Of a DNA stretch of 64,000 nucleotides, positions 46,216 through 54,349 are shown piece after piece. The stretch's first letter is position 1, and every line of letters starts with the position of its first letter. The notes below the pieces were generated by a model, which was not told where the DNA came from, ran no database searches, and was given only the letters and a program-made list of their open reading frames with translations. The stretch is from assembly GCA_937873665.1 (NCBI GenBank), contig CALMYW010000394.1, forward strand, positions 372,001 through 436,000. The letters are read 5' to 3'. Made by a program: the position numbers and the translations under genes. The stretch is from an uncultured Sphingorhabdus sp. Its GTDB lineage: Bacteria > Pseudomonadota > Alphaproteobacteria > Sphingomonadales > Sphingomonadaceae.

Positions 46216-47190
46216 ATGCTAGCCAACCTTGCCCTTTCGACGACTATGCGGATCGCCCTGTTGGTGCTGATCTTCCTTTTCGTGGTTGTCCTTGTCACGC
46301 TTGCTTCAAACTATCTCCTGAACCGCTCGGCGGTGCGTGGAAGGCTTGAAGAGCTTGGTTCCGGAAATCGCGGCACAACCCAAGGCGCCAGTCTGCGGCG
46401 CGACCGGATCGCAGTTGGCTGGGCAAAATTGACAGACCGTATTGAAAAAGCGGGTATTTCCCTGGTTGACTCCCAGGGAGACAAGTTACGGGCACAACTG
46501 ATGGCGGCAGGATATACCTCGCCGACTGCGCCAAAGCTGTTCACTCTTATCCGAATGATCACGCTTTTCCTGCTGCCCGGTTTGCTACTGCTCTATATTT
46601 TCGTGAGCGGCATCGAAGTATCGGCATTAAAGCTATATATTTTCGGCGTCCTGCTGGCCGTGTTCGGACTGTACGTTCCCAATCTTTTTATCTCGGCAAA
46701 AGCAGATCGCCGTCGCGAGGCTATGGTCAATGGCTTTCCGGACTGCCTCGATCTTACACTGGTTTGCGTAGAAGCTGGTCTTGGCATGGAAGCAGCATTT
46801 GATCGCGTGGGCAGAGAAATGGTTCACTCGCATCCATTGATTGCCGAACTTTTGTCCATGGTCACGCTGGAGCTTCGCGCAGGCGCCTCTCGTGAGCAGG
46901 CATTACGGAAAATGGCTGATCGATCGCAAGTCGACGAGATCAAATCTTTTGCAACATTGTTGATTCAATCCGACAAACTCGGATCGAGTATCGGTGAAAC
47001 ACTCAGGGTTTATGCCAATGAAATGCGAGAAAAGCGGCGGTTAAGAGCCGAAGAAAAAGCACATCGATTGCCCGTTCTGCTTTCAGTCCCATTGGTTGCC
47101 TGCATGCTGCCAGTCATGATCGGCGTGCTGATGCTTCCAGCATTTATCAGGGTTATCCGGCAAGTTGCGCCAGCTTTGGCGGGAGGATGA
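46216..47190 (+). CDS. tadC: Tad inner-membrane platform protein TadC
   Basis: This 324-residue T2SS-F domain protein is the partner of TadB. Recognisable parts are PNLFISAKADRRREAMVNGF, DCLDLTLVCVEAGLGMEAAF and LLIQSDKLGSSIGETLRVYA with ADEMREKRR-like NEMREKRRLRAEEKAHRLPV, the TadC signature. The ATG at 46216 is one base after the tadB stop. The stop overlaps the next gene (ATGA). Confidence 0.94.
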   Translation: MLANLALSTTMRIALLVLIFLFVVVLVTLASNYLLNRSAVRGRLEELGSGNRGTTQGASLRRDRIAVGWAKLTDRIEKAGISLVDSQGDKLRAQLMAAGYTSPTAPKLFTLIRMITLFLLPGLLLLYIFVSGIEVSALKLYIFGVLLAVFGLYVPNLFISAKADRRREAMVNGFPDCLDLTLVCVEAGLGMEAAFDRVGREMVHSHPLIAELLSMVTLELRAGASREQALRKMADRSQVDEIKSFATLLIQSDKLGSSIGETLRVYANEMREKRRLRAEEKAHRLPVLLSVPLVACMLPVMIGVLMLPAFIRVIRQVAPALAGG

Positions 47191-48347
47191 AGATGAAACG
47201 TCACCAGTTCGAAATCGCAGGCTCTGTCGCAGCTTTCATATTGCTTGGCGGCTGCTCCGCATTCCAACCACAGGCAAAGCTGGAGATCCGGAGCGTGGAA
47301 TCTGCCCAGCGCGGCTCTGAAATCTCCGATCCTCTGGCCGAAGGCCGCGGGTTGTTGGCGCTTGGACAGAATGCAAATGCCATATCCGCATTCCGGAATG
47401 CATTGCGGGAAAACCCAAATAGCGGCGATGCCTATAACGGCCTTGCTATCGCCTATGACCGGATTGGCAGACAGGATCTGGCCCAACGTTACTTCGAACT
47501 TGCCGTTTCGGTTGAGCCGGAAAATGTCCGTTACCGTGGGAATCTGGCCCGCCTGTTCGAACGCACTGGGCAGCTTAAGTTGGCCATGGGCTTGATCGAA
47601 GTGCCTGTGCGCCATGGCGAGTCTGTTCCCGAGGTAGAAAAGGCGAAACGAGTTTCAATTGCTCCATTGAAACCGCCACAATTTGTCGCGGTCGTGCAGG
47701 AAGTTAAAACGCTTTCGCCTCCCTCGCCTGTCGAAATCGCCCTTCCGGCGCTTGCTGAGTTGGAGGTTGCCAGTCCTCTTGTCCTGACGCCCGAGACGCA
47801 GGTGGCTCCTTCTGATCCCCAGACAAGGGCCGCCCCCGTAAAGGCAGCTATCGTACCTGCAGTCTACCGGCCGACAGCAGCGATGACGATCCGTCCGGCT
47901 GCCATTGAGACTCGTAACCTGCCGAAACCCGGCCCCCGACGCGATCCGTTCATGCCTACCGAGCGGCAGCCAGCAGATTTGCCGAGGCAGGCCGTCATGC
48001 CGTTCCAGCGCGAAGGCATCCGCCTTGAACGCATTTCGCTGGGTGAAGTCCGTTTGGTCACCAAAGCCTCGACACCCAAGCTTGCTTGGAGAAAGGCTGA
48101 CGATTTTAACAGCTTCGGCGTGCGCCTCGCCACCTGGCTTCCCGCAGCGATTGCAGTCGAACGGCAAGGTGATGCAGTCCGATTGGCCGAAAGCCCGACA
48201 TTGAAAGAGGCCATCGCTCGCGCCCAAATTGAAAAGGCCATCGACAACGTTACTGCAGATTCTACTGAAATCGCCGAGATACAAACATTCACTTATGCAT
48301 TCTTTCACGACGAAAGTCTGGAAGAGGTCTCGCTGGCTGCATTGTGA
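47187..48347 (+). CDS. TPR lipoprotein of the Tad cluster (TadD-like, extended)
   Basis: This 386-residue protein begins with a lipoprotein signal (FILLGGCSAFQPQ, lipobox LLGGC at about 24) and two or three TPRs from about 55 to 140 (GDAYNGLAIAYDRIGRQDLA, QRYFELAVSVEPENVRYRGN). That matches TadD, the lipoprotein needed for assembly of the secretin. A Pro-rich linker (about 150-255) and a C-terminal region without recognised domain (VRLVTKASTPKLAWRKADDF, RLATWLPAAIAVER) follow, and make it longer than usual TadD. Confidence 0.82.
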   Translation: MKMKRHQFEIAGSVAAFILLGGCSAFQPQAKLEIRSVESAQRGSEISDPLAEGRGLLALGQNANAISAFRNALRENPNSGDAYNGLAIAYDRIGRQDLAQRYFELAVSVEPENVRYRGNLARLFERTGQLKLAMGLIEVPVRHGESVPEVEKAKRVSIAPLKPPQFVAVVQEVKTLSPPSPVEIALPALAELEVASPLVLTPETQVAPSDPQTRAAPVKAAIVPAVYRPTAAMTIRPAAIETRNLPKPGPRRDPFMPTERQPADLPRQAVMPFQREGIRLERISLGEVRLVTKASTPKLAWRKADDFNSFGVRLATWLPAAIAVERQGDAVRLAESPTLKEAIARAQIEKAIDNVTADSTEIAEIQTFTYAFFHDESLEEVSLAAL

Positions 48348-49225
48348 GCTTTGCGATGCAGCGTTGCATCGGACTTTTGGCGATCCTTTTGTTGACCCCG
48401 ACTTCGGTCACTGCAGAGGAAGTACGCCTTGATCGGATAGAAGCCGAAAGTCAGCTTGCTCAAATAGAGCTGGCAATATCCGCAGGGCGGGCAACCCAAG
48501 CCGGATCAATGCTGCAATGGCTTGAGGGCAGACTTCCAGAAGCGTTACAGGCACGCCGGATGCTCCTTCTAGCTGAAATGCATATGGCGGCGGGCGACAG
48601 CAATGCTGCGCAGCAAGCGCTGGAAAAAGTGCCTTCTGATGAAAGCGATCACTGCCGTTATGGCGGCGTAGCAGGCTGGCTTGCCTATCAGAAAAGCGAT
48701 TGGAACCTCGCGATTACAATGCTGGCCAAATCGGTAGAGGCTTGCCCGGAAGACCCCGGTCGCTGGAACCTTCTTGGTCTGGCACTGGTCCGAAAGAGCG
48801 AAACTTCTGCCGCACTGGAAGCTTTCAACCAAGCGTTGGTTCTGGCACCGAACAATCCGTCATTGTTGAACAATCGTGCGCTGGCTTATGCCTATGCTGG
48901 CAAGACGGGTGCGGCATTGGCCGATCTGGAACGCGCGGCTGCGATCGGCAATGATCTTGGAATAACGGCCAATCTGGCTGCCTTGCGCGCAAATGCGGGA
49001 TTGGAAGCTCCGCTGGAAGCTACGCAAGACCCGCAAACCCAGACTGTCATTTTGGCCAACGCCGGCGATGGGGCCAGAGCGGCAGATCGAAATGAAGCCG
49101 CGCGCGCTTATTACGCTCAGGCCATCTTGCAGAGCGAACGATTTGACAGCGAGTTATGGACGCGGGCCAATTTTCCAGAGTCCAAAATTCAAGCTGTTTC
49201 TAAAAATAGGAATACAACACCATGA
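48344..49225 (+). CDS. TPR protein with signal peptide, second TadD-like gene
   Basis: This is a 293-residue protein from GTG at 48344, or 289 from the ATG at 48356. A signal peptide (CIGLLAILLLTPTSVTAEEV, cleavage after TA) is followed by helical repeats: LLLAEMHMAAGDSNAAQQAL, WNLLGLALVRKSETSAALEA, NNRALAYAYAGKTGAALADL. Several Tad clusters contain a TPR protein at this place. It overlaps both neighbours by four bases (GTGA and ATGA). Confidence 0.82.
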   Translation: MSFAMQRCIGLLAILLLTPTSVTAEEVRLDRIEAESQLAQIELAISAGRATQAGSMLQWLEGRLPEALQARRMLLLAEMHMAAGDSNAAQQALEKVPSDESDHCRYGGVAGWLAYQKSDWNLAITMLAKSVEACPEDPGRWNLLGLALVRKSETSAALEAFNQALVLAPNNPSLLNNRALAYAYAGKTGAALADLERAAAIGNDLGITANLAALRANAGLEAPLEATQDPQTQTVILANAGDGARAADRNEAARAYYAQAILQSERFDSELWTRANFPESKIQAVSKNRNTTP

Positions 49226-49737
49226 TTGAATACGGTATTCTGGCTGCAGCTGTTTTCGTGCTTCTTGGTGCTGCCTATTCGGATTTGAAGCAGTTCAAAA
49301 TCCCGAACCTTATGCCTGTCCTACTGATTGCACTTTATGGATGTCATGTCGCAATAGTCGGTTTGTCCGCTTTCAGCTGGTGGCATGTCGCCCATTTCGC
49401 CATTGCCTTAATCGTCGGTATGGGCTTGTTTGCGATGAAATGGTTCGGCGGCGGAGACGCGAAGCTCTATGCTGCCGTCGCCTTATGGTTCCCGTTGCAG
49501 CAGGGGCATAAACTGCTGTTCATGGTGGGGATTGCAGGTTTGGTTCTGGCCATTTTGTTCATTTTGACCCGCCGTTTCACCAAAAATGCAGACGGCAAAA
49601 AACGCACTGACCGACGGATCCCTTATGGCGTTGCGATAGCTTTTGGCGCGATAGCTTGCTGGCTGATGCAGGCGTCGGACCAACCAGCAATGATGAATGT
49701 AGAAGATTTGGACAACAGCGGTCTGCCCTCGCTGTGA
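49222..49737 (+). CDS. cpaA: Prepilin peptidase CpaA/TadV
   Basis: This 171-residue inner-membrane aspartic peptidase cleaves the Flp and TadE/F leaders. The two catalytic aspartates are visible in AAYSDLKQFKIPN and in WFGGGDAKLYAAV (GxGD-type motif). It has about five helices and no N-methylation domain, as usual for the short Tad type. It is the last gene of the cluster, convergent to the alpha-galactosidase gene ten bases away. Confidence 0.93.
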   Translation: MIEYGILAAAVFVLLGAAYSDLKQFKIPNLMPVLLIALYGCHVAIVGLSAFSWWHVAHFAIALIVGMGLFAMKWFGGGDAKLYAAVALWFPLQQGHKLLFMVGIAGLVLAILFILTRRFTKNADGKKRTDRRIPYGVAIAFGAIACWLMQASDQPAMMNVEDLDNSGLPSL

Positions 49738-49747
49738 GGTTCCAGTC

Positions 49748-51793
49748 TTAGGTTGCACAAATACGCACCCAAAGCACATCCTCACCTTTCATCGGTGGCA
49801 GCGGTAGCCCTGCATTTGCCAACCAATCCCCGTTATATGTAGTAGCCGGTCCTCGCTCCGCTTCAGCGGTGTAAAGTCGGCCCGGATCCAGCATCGGTAA
49901 CCGAAGCTGGGGCGCAAAGCGCAGGCTTTGTGGCGACGTACGGATGACCTGAACCATCAAATCCGTAGGGTCTCCAAAGGCCAGCCAGCTAATACCATCG
50001 GCCGCCTCACCACGCCAGCACCGGCCATTGTGAACCAGATCGCGACTGTCCTTGTAAGCGGTTATACCCGCCGATAGCCGGGCCAAATCTTTCTCGTCCA
50101 ACTTCCTCAGATCAAGCTCGATGCCATAATGCCCTGCCCTCGCCACGCCGGACCGGAAGCGCATCGATTGGCTTCGCCCCGTGCTGTGGGCTGGGGACGC
50201 GCCAACATGCGCGCCCATCAGTTCGGGTGGCATGAATTGCAGAAAACCCCGTTGGATCGACACTCGCGACACCGCATCGATATTGTCGCTGGTCCAGAAG
50301 CGATGCGTATGCGCAACAATTCCTGCATCGATACGGCCTCCACCACCTGCGCAGGCCTCTATTTCCATATCGGGGAAGGCTTCACGAAAGCGCTCGAACA
50401 ACGCATAGGCTCCGAGCACCTGATGGCGGTATCTTGGAATGTCGCCAGCATGCGCCAGATCGCGGTTATGGTCCCATTTCAGATAGGAAATCGGTAAAGC
50501 ACGCAACAGCGCCGATATCTGGTCAAACAGATAATCACGGACCTCGGGCCTACCCATATCAAGGACAAGCTGGTTTCGCGCAGCCAGCAACGGTCGCCCT
50601 GCAATGTGCAAGGCCCAGTCCGGATGGGCGCGGAACAGTTCGCTGTCCGGGTTGACCATTTCGGGTTCAACCCAAAGCCCGAACTCCATACCCAGCCCGA
50701 CCACATGCGATGCGAGCGGTTCCAGTCCATCCGGATACTTGTCGGCATCTGGCCACCAGTCGCCCAGCGAGCTGGTGTCATCGTTCCGCCTGTGGAACCA
50801 GCCATCGTCCAGCACAAAGCGTTCCACACCGATGGTGGCAGCCGCATCAGCAAGCTCCTTCAAAGCACCCAGGTCGTGGTCGAAGTAAAAGCCTTCCCAA
50901 GTGTTGAGATGGACGGGACGCGGCTTCATTCGCCCGTCAGGCCAATCGATGCGTTTGCGGATTGCGCGGTGGAAGGCCCATGCGACGCCGTTGGCTCCTT
51001 CCCCGCTGCAGGTCGCAAGCAGTTCTGGAGTAGAGATGGTCTCGCCGCTGTCCAGCCGGACCTCACCCGGGGCCAGCCATTCGCCCATCTGCCAATGCCA
51101 GCGCCCGTCATCGAGCCATTCGATCTGCTGAACATGATTGCCCGACCAGGCAAGCTGCGCACCATAGGCCACTCCGCCTGCGCATTCGACGACTGCGCCC
51201 GGAAAACAATCGTGCGAGGTCAGCCCACGACGATTTTCGCGCCGCCACAAGGATCGCGACACCCGATCCTCGATGGGCACAAACTCGCCATTATGCCGCC
51301 CACCGAAGGACCGCACGATTTCTGCATTATCTGGCAAAGGTACATTGCCAGCCGCCAGCCACTGAACATCGAGCGGGCCGGTACCGTCGTTTCGAAGTGA
51401 AGTCGAAAGCGCCAGCACATCGGTTTCGGGGTCCAGAACCACCGTAATGGAGGCCGCGATCTTCGCCACCTCGTCTGAAAAATGAAAGACAACCCCATTG
51501 TCGACAGGCTCAACCTTGCAGCCTGTTATGGCTTGCGCCCAATCGGCACCATTTCGATGCGCGAGCAGCGCGGATTGGCCGAACCACCCCATGCCGGCGC
51601 CGGGGAAAATGGACAAGGGCTGATCAAAATGCAGCGAAAAACTGGGCTCCGGTCGCGTGCCCCGCAACGACCCGACAGGCATTGCCCCATCCGCCAGTCG
51701 CGGCCCCCAATAGCGCCACAGCGGAGCTTCGTCTGGATTGGTTTCCCAAATAGCGGTGCAACCCGCGCTGTCGAGCCTGATGAAGTCGGTCAT
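49748..51793 (-). CDS. GH36 alpha-galactosidase
   Basis: This 681-residue alpha-galactosidase of family GH36 acts on melibiose, raffinose and similar sugars. The nucleophile lies in YLKWDHNRD (D441), the acid/base in RFWTSDNIDA (D503), and substrate segments VLDDGWFHRRNDD and EPEMVNPDSEL are conserved. No signal peptide is present, so it acts in the cytoplasm. Its ATG at 51793 is 47 bases from a CAATCGATTG operator identical in core to those of the sucrose-type locus, which places it in the same predicted LacI regulon despite a 28 kb distance. Confidence 0.95.
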   Translation of the reverse strand: MTDFIRLDSAGCTAIWETNPDEAPLWRYWGPRLADGAMPVGSLRGTRPEPSFSLHFDQPLSIFPGAGMGWFGQSALLAHRNGADWAQAITGCKVEPVDNGVVFHFSDEVAKIAASITVVLDPETDVLALSTSLRNDGTGPLDVQWLAAGNVPLPDNAEIVRSFGGRHNGEFVPIEDRVSRSLWRRENRRGLTSHDCFPGAVVECAGGVAYGAQLAWSGNHVQQIEWLDDGRWHWQMGEWLAPGEVRLDSGETISTPELLATCSGEGANGVAWAFHRAIRKRIDWPDGRMKPRPVHLNTWEGFYFDHDLGALKELADAAATIGVERFVLDDGWFHRRNDDTSSLGDWWPDADKYPDGLEPLASHVVGLGMEFGLWVEPEMVNPDSELFRAHPDWALHIAGRPLLAARNQLVLDMGRPEVRDYLFDQISALLRALPISYLKWDHNRDLAHAGDIPRYRHQVLGAYALFERFREAFPDMEIEACAGGGGRIDAGIVAHTHRFWTSDNIDAVSRVSIQRGFLQFMPPELMGAHVGASPAHSTGRSQSMRFRSGVARAGHYGIELDLRKLDEKDLARLSAGITAYKDSRDLVHNGRCWRGEAADGISWLAFGDPTDLMVQVIRTSPQSLRFAPQLRLPMLDPGRLYTAEAERGPATTYNGDWLANAGLPLPPMKGEDVLWVRICAT

Positions 51794-51839
51794 GGCCAGC
51801 AGTCATGCGCCCCCAACCACAAATCCGCAAGGCGTTTAA

Positions 51840-51849
51840 CAATCGATTG
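51840..51849. promoter_or_regulatory. LacI-type operator, site 5 (before the alpha-galactosidase gene)
   Basis: The core CAATCGATTG lies within AACAATCGATTGCATCG, 47 bases upstream of the alpha-galactosidase start on the reverse strand. It is identical in core to the four sites between 18.9 and 23.7 kb. Confidence 0.75.
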
Positions 51850-51921
51850 CATCGCAGCAATGTGTTTAATCGTATGCCGTTGATGGCATATAAAAAAAGC
51901 GATGCATGCTTTGGCGAATAG

Positions 51922-51997
51922 TGGTGCCTCGGGGCGGATTCGAACCACCGACACGCGGATTTTCAATCCGCTGCTCTACCAACTGAGCTACCGAGGC
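51922..51997 (-). tRNA. tRNA-Phe (anticodon GAA)
   Basis: The reverse strand gives a complete 76-nucleotide cloverleaf with encoded CCA. The acceptor GCCTCGG pairs with CCGAGGC, the D stem is GCTC/GAGC, and the anticodon loop TTGAAAA contains GAA on a GCGGA/TCCGC stem. The T arm is GGTGG/CCGCC with TTCGAAT. Confidence 0.97.
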
Positions 51998-52077
51998 ATC
52001 TGGCGGCGCACATATCCGCACCGCGTTTTGGAGCGCCGCCTATAGGCAGGGCAATGGGCGCTTGTCCAGCCCCAAAA

Positions 52078-52251
52078 TCAAACCTCTTCGGGGAAATCGG
52101 GGTCGGCAGGCGGCCCTTTCATTCGATAGCCCTCGCCCAGCCATTGCAGCAGGTCGCGATCCTTGCAGCCCTTGCTGCAAAAGGGCTTATGTTCGGCGAC
52201 TTCGGGCTTGCCACAGAGCGGGCATTTGGCGGTTTTAGCTTTGGCTGACAT
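52078..52251 (-). CDS. yacG: Zinc-binding DNA gyrase inhibitor YacG
   Basis: This 57-residue zinc protein has KCPLCGKP and PFCSKGCKDRDL, the Cys4 site of YacG, followed by DRDLLQWLGEGYR and an acidic tail. In E. coli, YacG binds GyrB and inhibits gyrase. The start is placed at 52251 (MSAKAK); an ATG two codons upstream is also in frame. It overlaps the 3' end of the ribonuclease gene by 17 bases and is the end of an infA-maf-rng-yacG series. Confidence 0.9.
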   Translation of the reverse strand: MSAKAKTAKCPLCGKPEVAEHKPFCSKGCKDRDLLQWLGEGYRMKGPPADPDFPEEV

Positions 52252-53344
52252 GCACATGCCCATAGCCGCGCACCGACGAGTCGGAAACCAGTTCGACGAC
52301 CACGCCGAGCTGTTTTTGTAGCAATTCGAGCTCGTCGGTCCATCCGCGCAGCATGTCAACGATTGCAGGGTTCGCGACCAGTTGCCGTTTGCCAAAGCCG
52401 GTCGACCGCGCAGCCTCGCGCAGCAGGGCGACGGCGCGGCTTTCGGTCGAGAGACGCCCCGGCGTTATGCCGCACAGGATTTCCGGAATGGAGGGGCGCG
52501 GGCGCGGGCGAACAATTTGCGCGAAACCAAAGCCGTTTATCGCAGTGCGTTCGTGAGGGCCCAGCGCCGCACATGCTTGCGCAAGCGCGGCATCGACCGA
52601 AAGCCGCGCCTTTCGATCAGGCATGGCGAGAAAATCTATACCCACCTGCCCGCCTATGTCGAGCAATCGCAACAATCGCGGGATTTCAAGCGTCGCAGCC
52701 AGATTGAGCGCAAGGGGATCCCCGCTACCGTCAATGTCGATGGTGGTCATCGCCCGTGTCCGCTCAACTGTCAGCATGCCGCCGTTGATAGCGAACTCCC
52801 CGGTGACCGCCGATTCCGCTATGCTATCAAAATCTGCTTCTTCAATTGCTGCGATATCAGCCGAGACAGGTGGCCCATCAGGGCCAACGCTTGTGGACAC
52901 TTGCTGCATCGCAGTCGCGTCGCAGCAAATTATCCGATCGACCTTGTCCCGCCATTCTTCGAGAAAATACGCCCAAGGCTCCTTTCCGATGTCGTGCGGA
53001 CCCTCGCTCGAACGGGCAAGCAGATCGCTTCGTGACCTGACCAGAGGCTGTTTCCACCGTCCCGGCTCCGGAATCGATGCCCGCACGATTTCAACGGCTA
53101 GCAATGTCCCCTCGGGTACACGCGGTGCGCGTTCGAGATGCGCTTCGAGGCCGTCACCCAAAGTGACAACGGCTCTGCCAGCTCCCTGATTTTCAACGAT
53201 GCGTGCGGTGTATAGTTGGCCAACCGAAAGATAGATTCCCCGGCGGCTTGGCCGGATGAGACGGAATTCGGTCAGTGCGCCATCTTCAACCAGTCCGGCG
53301 CGGATTTCACCCGGTGCAGCATCCCATAGAAGGGTGCAGGTCAT
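52235..53344 (-). CDS. Compact RNase E/G family ribonuclease
   Basis: This 369-residue protein shares the RNase E/G core but is much shorter than RNase G (about 490). The N-terminal segment GEIRAGLVEDGALTEFRLIR and GQLYTARIV form the S1-like part. The catalytic core keeps two Asp residues: TTIDIDGSGDPLALNLAATL and GQVGIDFLAMPDRK (RNase E D303 and D346 equivalents). The zinc-link cysteines of RNase E (CPxCxG) are not seen. It overlaps maf by four bases; it may be a housekeeping variant of the sphingomonad lineage. Confidence 0.85.
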   Translation of the reverse strand: MTCTLLWDAAPGEIRAGLVEDGALTEFRLIRPSRRGIYLSVGQLYTARIVENQGAGRAVVTLGDGLEAHLERAPRVPEGTLLAVEIVRASIPEPGRWKQPLVRSRSDLLARSSEGPHDIGKEPWAYFLEEWRDKVDRIICCDATAMQQVSTSVGPDGPPVSADIAAIEEADFDSIAESAVTGEFAINGGMLTVERTRAMTTIDIDGSGDPLALNLAATLEIPRLLRLLDIGGQVGIDFLAMPDRKARLSVDAALAQACAALGPHERTAINGFGFAQIVRPRPRPSIPEILCGITPGRLSTESRAVALLREAARSTGFGKRQLVANPAIVDMLRGWTDELELLQKQLGVVVELVSDSSVRGYGHVHVSQS

Positions 53345-53910
53345 TCGACCGGATAGCCCGAGGCGCGAAGCAAAGCCCGCGTTTCATACAGCGGCAAACC
53401 AACCACGCCGGAATGGCTGCCCGACATCCAGTCGATCAGCGCCTCCGCCCTGCCCTGGATGGCATAGCCACCGGCTTTCCCAAGCCCTTCGCCACTGGCG
53501 ATATAGGCTTCCATCTCGGCAGGGCTCAGTCGTTTGAAGCGGACGACGCTGTCGCTGATACGGCTGCGCGCGCGGCCCTGAGCGTCAATCACGCACACCG
53601 CGCTCCAGACATGGTGGCGACGCCCGCTCAGCAATTCGAGGAAGCTGCGCTGCATTTCAGCATCGGCGGCCTGCGGCAGGATACGGCGGCCAACGGCCAC
53701 GGTTGTGTCGCCTGCAACAACAATCTCGTCCGCTTCGCGCGCTACCGCATGCGCCTTTTCCACGGCCATGCGCAGCGCATAGACCCGCGCAATCTCTCCC
53801 TTTCGGGGGGTTTCGTCGATGTCGGGGGACGCAATACGATCCGGCACCACGGCAATGCGCGACAAAAGGTCGCGGCGGCGTGGGGAAGAAGAGGCGAGTA
53901 CTAGCCGCAA
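53341..53910 (-). CDS. maf: Maf-type nucleotide pyrophosphatase
   Basis: This 189-residue Maf/HAM1-like pyrophosphatase hydrolyses non-canonical NTPs and dTTP/UTP. Family motifs are LVLASSSPRRRDLLSR, DETPRKGE, VVAGDTTVAVGRRIL and GKAGGYAIQGRAEALIDWMSGSHSGVVGLPLYE. The start is TTG at 53910. It lies 11 bases downstream of infA and overlaps the ribonuclease gene (ATGA). Confidence 0.95.
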   Translation of the reverse strand: MRLVLASSSPRRRDLLSRIAVVPDRIASPDIDETPRKGEIARVYALRMAVEKAHAVAREADEIVVAGDTTVAVGRRILPQAADAEMQRSFLELLSGRRHHVWSAVCVIDAQGRARSRISDSVVRFKRLSPAEMEAYIASGEGLGKAGGYAIQGRAEALIDWMSGSHSGVVGLPLYETRALLRASGYPVE

Positions 53911-53921
53911 GGGCCGCTGCC

Positions 53922-54140
53922 TTATTTGAAGCGATATGTGATCCGGCCCTTGGTCAGATCATAAGGAGTCATTTCGCAAAGAACCTCGTCACCGACGAGC
54001 ACGCGAATGCGGTTCTTGCGCATCTTGCCTGCTGTATGGCCCAATACTTCGTGGCCATTTTCCAGTTCAACACGGAACATCGCGTTGGGCAGCAGCTCGC
54101 GCACCGTTCCGCGCATTTCGATAAGTTCTTCTTTTGCCAT
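53922..54140 (-). CDS. infA: Translation initiation factor IF-1
   Basis: This 72-residue OB-fold protein begins [20 protein letters not shown] and continues [20 protein letters not shown]. It is nearly identical to IF-1 of many alphaproteobacteria. It occupies the ribosomal A site during initiation. It leads the maf-rng-yacG unit. The 209-base region to the next gene (54141-54349) holds its promoter and that of the divergent TonB receptor. Confidence 0.98.
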   Translation of the reverse strand: MAKEELIEMRGTVRELLPNAMFRVELENGHEVLGHTAGKMRKNRIRVLVGDEVLCEMTPYDLTKGRITYRFK

Positions 54141-54349
54141 TCGGCCCCTGTAAATTTGAATGAGTTTTACGTGCGAGCGCCCTTAGGCCTTTTGTCACAA
54201 AAAGGGAAGAGCGCGCGGATAATGCCTGTTCATCAATGATTACGGGCTTTTTGCCCGATAGCTGCGACAAATTATGACATCTACGGGCTGTAACTGCGAC
54301 AGGTGATCGCCATAAAGGCGTCGAAACAAAGAATATAACGGAACCTCCC

